A model generated the notes under the pieces. It did no database searches and was not told the origin of the DNA. It worked only from the letters and a program-made list of their open reading frames with translations. From Oscillibacter sp. (lineage in GTDB: Bacteria; Bacillota; Clostridia; Oscillospirales; Oscillospiraceae), in NCBI GenBank assembly GCA_017446225.1, contig JAFSRH010000062.1, forward strand, positions 1-64,000: DNA of 64,000 nucleotides, read 5' to 3'. The position numbers and the translations under genes are program-made. Shown here one piece after another: positions 61,601 to 64,000 of the stretch. How positions within the stretch are numbered: the stretch's first letter is position 1; each line of letters begins with the position of its first letter.

Positions 61601-64000
61601 ATATCCCCAACAATGACGGCAGAGTGAGAGTCGCCTACGCCGCCAAGGACATTATCCCGGCCAATACGCGCCCGATTTTCACCGTCAAGGCCTCCTCCGG
61701 AAGCGTGGAAAAATCGGAACAGATTTACATCGTCCGCGCCACGCCCCGCCTTGACGATATCCTGCTGGACGGACAGAACAGCATTACCAAGAGCATTGAC
61801 GGCGCACAGGACGCCGCCGTACAGGGTACCGCGCTGGACCAGTACGAAACCGTCTACACCGGCGCCGTGACGTGGAATATACAGCCGGTCGGTTTCAGCT
61901 CAAACGGCACGGTCGCCATCGACCCCAACAGCGGCCTGATTACCATTGCCAAGAACGCCAACCCGGGCAATTACAGCGTAACCGCCGCACAGGGCGCGAA
62001 TCCTTCTGTGGGGCCGAAAAATCTGCTGGTTACCCGTGGCGTTCCCGTCCCCACCAGTATTACCATCTCCGGCGGACAGCCTACCATCTGGGTACCCGGC
62101 GATGATCAGGACCCCGCGCAGTCGGTCCCCTTTGTCGCGACCGTCAAAGACCAGTTCGGATCCGAGATGCCCGGACAGACCGTGGTTTGGAGTATCACGG
62201 ACGAGAACAACACGGCCTTACAGGGCATTACCATTTCGGACGGCGTTGTTGCCGTGACCAATGAGGTCAAGGGCCTGATTACCACCTCGAATTACGCCAG
62301 CTTCAAGACCATGACCATCCGGGCCGAGTGCGGAGCGGTCAGCGCGGTTCCGGCCAGTATTATTGTCGGACGCGCTCTGCCCGTCCTCACGAAAGTGCAG
62401 TTGAACGGCACGGACTCCCCCGACAGCTCCAACAACAAGGCCACGTTCGAGTACCGGGACGGACAGAACCTGACGATCACGGCCACCGCGCTGGACCAGT
62501 ACGGGACCCTCTTCCGCGGCGCTTCTTGGAGTATCTTTTCCTATACCGACAAAATCGGCGTTTCCATTGACACCAACGGCCTGATTACCATCTCCAACGG
62601 CGCGGTCAGCGGAGAGTATATCGTCACCGCCCAGTATGGCAGTCAGGCGCCGTCCGCGCCCTTCCTCATCAGAAAGACCGGCTTCGCCAACAACGCGCTG
62701 GCAAAAGTGGTCATTGACCCGTCTACGGTCACCGTCAGCGGAAACAGCATGGCCATTTCTCAGGCCACCGCCTATGACGGCGACAACAATGCCATTACGC
62801 GCGGCCTTCTCTGGTCCGTCTATCCGGCCAACAGCGGCGTCACCGTGGACGGCGCGGGCAAGATTACGGTATCTCCCAACGCGGTAGCGCGGCCTTACGT
62901 CATTACCGCCACCCCCGACGCTACCATGAATATAGTATCGGGCAACGCGCAGTCCGCGGACCTGCTTGTACAAACTTCCTCATCGGCTACGGCGGAACTT
63001 GACCATATTGCCCTGACAAAATCCGCCGTCACCGTCAACGGGACCGCCGGCGAAACGTCCATTGCCCGCGCCTATGACAAGGACAACCGGGAAGTCACCG
63101 GCGTAACGTGGCTGATTACCCCCTCTGACGGCGGCGTGGGGATTGACGGAAACGGCATGATTACCGTATTCCGGAGCGCGGCCGCCGGAAATTACACCAT
63201 TTCCGCCACGAAGAACGGCGTCTCAAGAACCGCCGTCCTGACGGTCACAAGCACCGCGGCCACGTCCATTTCCGCCGTCACGCTGACCCCGGCCACGGTA
63301 CTGGTAGACGGAAGCACAACCGTTTACGCGACCGCAAAAGCCGTGGATTCCGGGAACGCCCCCATGGCGAATGTCACGTGGAGCATCGCGCCCAACGACA
63401 AAGGCGTCACCATTGACGCAAGCGGAGCCATCACCATTGCGGGCAATTCCATGACAGGAGACTATACCGTCATAGCGTCCAACAGCGCGGGCAGTCAAAG
63501 CGCGGTTCTGCGCGTGACCGATCAGACGTCCCCGCCGGACGAACCCTTTACGGGCGTCACGCTGGACCCGTCCACCGTCACACTGGACGGCGCCAACGGA
63601 GCCGCCGCAACCGCCACCGCACAGGGTACCGCCACGGACGGCGTCACATGGAGCGTCTCGCCGGCGGACGCGGGCGTGACCATTGACGCGTCCGGACACA
63701 TTACGATCGCCGCCACCGCAGCCAGCGGGGATTACGTCATCACGGGCACACGCGGCCTCGCCGCCAGAAGCGCGACTTTACACGTCACCGCCACGGGCGC
63801 CAATCCGTCCGCGCTTTCCAGTGTCTCCCTGAACCCGTCCACAGTGACGGTAGACGGCACGGCGGCCAAAACCGCCGCGGCCACCGCGCTGGATACCGCC
63901 AATCAGTCCATTACAAGCGGCATTGCGTGGAGCGTCTCGCCTCTCGGGAACGGCGTCAGCGTAAACGCGCTCACAGGCGTGGTCACAGTGGACGCCACCG
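58627..64000 (+). CDS. giant secreted protein with duplicated N-terminal module and many Ig-like domains, 5' part
   Basis: At least 1791 residues; no stop before the window ends. Signal peptide about 1-28 (LSVVLVLAMLLGMMALPADA). Two N-terminal modules of about 175 residues (58720-59235 and 59278-59802) are cohesin-like in strand pattern, with GYAATLYYES and VIGRMAFTVTAD; calling them cohesins is inference. About fourteen Ig-like (BIG2-type) domains of 90-120 residues follow, each with a VTV-G start, a W in the TWSV strand and a G-YTVTAT end. The role is probably adhesive or a stalk. No cell-wall anchor is seen in this part; it may lie beyond the window. ATG after AAGGAGG, twelve bases upstream. 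Confidence 0.85.
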   Translation, partial: MRTMKRPLSVVLVLAMLLGMMALPADAANSGYELTVLKVQKLTEGTAFTGEEEEVTRAVKGDVVVLTLGFRNTNSTPVDILGYAATLYYESAEVTPYTGTSPFAARPYQNSRDLTDQDTYAWSGSGNSDTTNAYVSIAAGGSDPYSVKAGEELVIGRMAFTVTADNAIATFRFDTDETKTGITKSDRTTLELEDLQSLKLTVGEGTEEPEEPEKTSDYQLSVSKAQLLTAGTAFTGDNEPEVSASKKDEIVVLTISAKNNSDSPVDLLGYAATLYYESAKVTPYTGTSPFAARPYQNSRDLTDQDTYAWSGSGNSDTTSAYVSIAAGGSAAYTLEAGKELVIGRMAFTVTADSGLAEFRFDTDETKTGLTKSDRTTLDLGTLKAYNLVIGDLVPDTVAVTPAKAELTVPATGSATQAFTVEVKDQGGNVMSNPAVTWSLTPDVAGVEMNNGTVTVSAGAAVSADTDFTVTATVGEKNGTATLTVHPGAQSSLTLAPNPATITVPADKDPDPLTFTVTDRNNAPVDASTLTWTLSETPAGVSMNNGTVTVNHSEYTGAHTVTVRAEATDGAFATGQLTIQGAEPGTSIALDSVRLSQEASVVDGTAAEPSSITATAVGTDGGAPEGITWTVTPPENAAENSVQLSATTGVMVTLTVSPTATVGAYTVTATQNAGMDTAIVKTATLTVSQKKASNMTVTGNRASIEIPGAKDPDENARFTATDSNGNPISSNDLTWTVVDRSTGQKLKPTSVDWAKDPENDGSLILTVKPLAREEIVDTHDASRITGKTLTVTATRSNGDSASAFIVVRRADSVLSIVTLTLDSQSTSTGGTPLPVTSDGNTQKVIAAQAKDQYEEPFDSTAQITWALRSGGNGLVISGSGVDIDANTGAVTVNRNAKPGTYIVEATRTVLGREQPASAEFTVSQVAEEVSDLTLSGGTLEMEVPAKGADDNVLTADSAFVAQVFNQYGSLMPNAPVNWSVTDSTGREYPGVIDIPNNDGRVRVAYAAKDIIPANTRPIFTVKASSGSVEKSEQIYIVRATPRLDDILLDGQNSITKSIDGAQDAAVQGTALDQYETVYTGAVTWNIQPVGFSSNGTVAIDPNSGLITIAKNANPGNYSVTAAQGANPSVGPKNLLVTRGVPVPTSITISGGQPTIWVPGDDQDPAQSVPFVATVKDQFGSEMPGQTVVWSITDENNTALQGITISDGVVAVTNEVKGLITTSNYASFKTMTIRAECGAVSAVPASIIVGRALPVLTKVQLNGTDSPDSSNNKATFEYRDGQNLTITATALDQYGTLFRGASWSIFSYTDKIGVSIDTNGLITISNGAVSGEYIVTAQYGSQAPSAPFLIRKTGFANNALAKVVIDPSTVTVSGNSMAISQATAYDGDNNAITRGLLWSVYPANSGVTVDGAGKITVSPNAVARPYVITATPDATMNIVSGNAQSADLLVQTSSSATAELDHIALTKSAVTVNGTAGETSIARAYDKDNREVTGVTWLITPSDGGVGIDGNGMITVFRSAAAGNYTISATKNGVSRTAVLTVTSTAATSISAVTLTPATVLVDGSTTVYATAKAVDSGNAPMANVTWSIAPNDKGVTIDASGAITIAGNSMTGDYTVIASNSAGSQSAVLRVTDQTSPPDEPFTGVTLDPSTVTLDGANGAAATATAQGTATDGVTWSVSPADAGVTIDASGHITIAATAASGDYVITGTRGLAARSATLHVTATGANPSALSSVSLNPSTVTVDGTAAKTAAATALDTANQSITSGIAWSVSPLGNGVSVNALTGVVTVDAT
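58870..59600 (+). repeat. near-identical direct repeat inside the giant gene
   Basis: A block beginning GGATACGCGGCCAC at 58870 recurs at 59431, offset 561 bases (187 codons), and stays almost identical for about 170 bases, including TACGCATGGTCCGGAAGC. Flanking parts of the two modules differ much more. Confidence 0.85.

Overview
The window reads as ordinary chromosome from an anaerobic, spore-forming Gram-positive bacterium of the class Clostridia, probably a fairly GC-rich gut-type relative of the Oscillospirales. The sequence supports this with spore maturation genes (spmA, spmB), an AbrB/SpoVT-type regulator, pyruvate:ferredoxin oxidoreductase, rubredoxin, strong AGGAGG-type ribosome binding sites, a glmS ribozyme, a tyrosyl T-box leader, an LtaS-like enzyme, SLH domains and a cohesin/dockerin pair. 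The genus assignment is inference; no rRNA or tRNA gene was found.

Layout. 1-13.9 kb: 3' end of a ComEA-like gene, DegV, an AbrB-like regulator, spmAB, nifJ/por, glyQS, an LtaS-like sulfatase-fold membrane enzyme, a zinc-ribbon membrane protein and htpG. 14.0-16.6 kb: an AT-richer two-gene insert encoding a TPR-like protein and a calcineurin-type metallophosphoesterase with its own strong promoter; this is the clearest accessory module. 16.8-26.2 kb: hemolysin III family protein, glmS with its ribozyme, DUF421 and DUF4363-type proteins, tyrS with its T-box, a 33-residue membrane peptide, DUF951, rarA, two small unknown genes and an RluA-type pseudouridine synthase. 26.4-27.6 kb: a VOC protein, a small orphan gene next to the broken end of a PIN-domain gene, and a lipoprotein.

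27.7-35.1 kb is one plus-strand run: ccdA, a ResA/TlpA-like thioredoxin, potA, potB, a fused potC-potD, isocitrate dehydrogenase and deoD. It ends at a terminator shared with a minus-strand run (41.9 to 35.1 kb) of recO, an unknown gene, mutS2, a uridine phosphorylase-like gene, an SLH-like/trypsin-like protease and a crotonase. 42-50.8 kb: a DUF975-type membrane protein, rubredoxin, patatin, a CAP-domain protein, ftsE-ftsX-M23 peptidase (a division-hydrolase control set), a GtrII-like membrane glycosyltransferase and a cysteine desulfurase. 50.9-56.2 kb: mtaB, iron alcohol dehydrogenase, a 2-hydroxyacid dehydrogenase and an FAD-dependent dehydrogenase.

56.4-64 kb is a three-gene surface operon: a cohesin protein with three SLH domains, a small secreted dockerin protein, and a very large secreted protein with a duplicated N-terminal module and about fourteen Ig-like domains that runs off the window. 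Together they look like a minimal cohesin-dockerin assembly on the cell envelope. Sixteen sigma-A-type promoters with 17-18 base spacing were placed by eye, along with several terminators and the two leader RNAs. The most interesting items are the metallophosphoesterase/TPR pair, the cohesin/dockerin/Ig operon, the degraded PIN system, the potC-potD fusion, and an LtaS-like gene whose best ribosome binding site points to an ATC codon.
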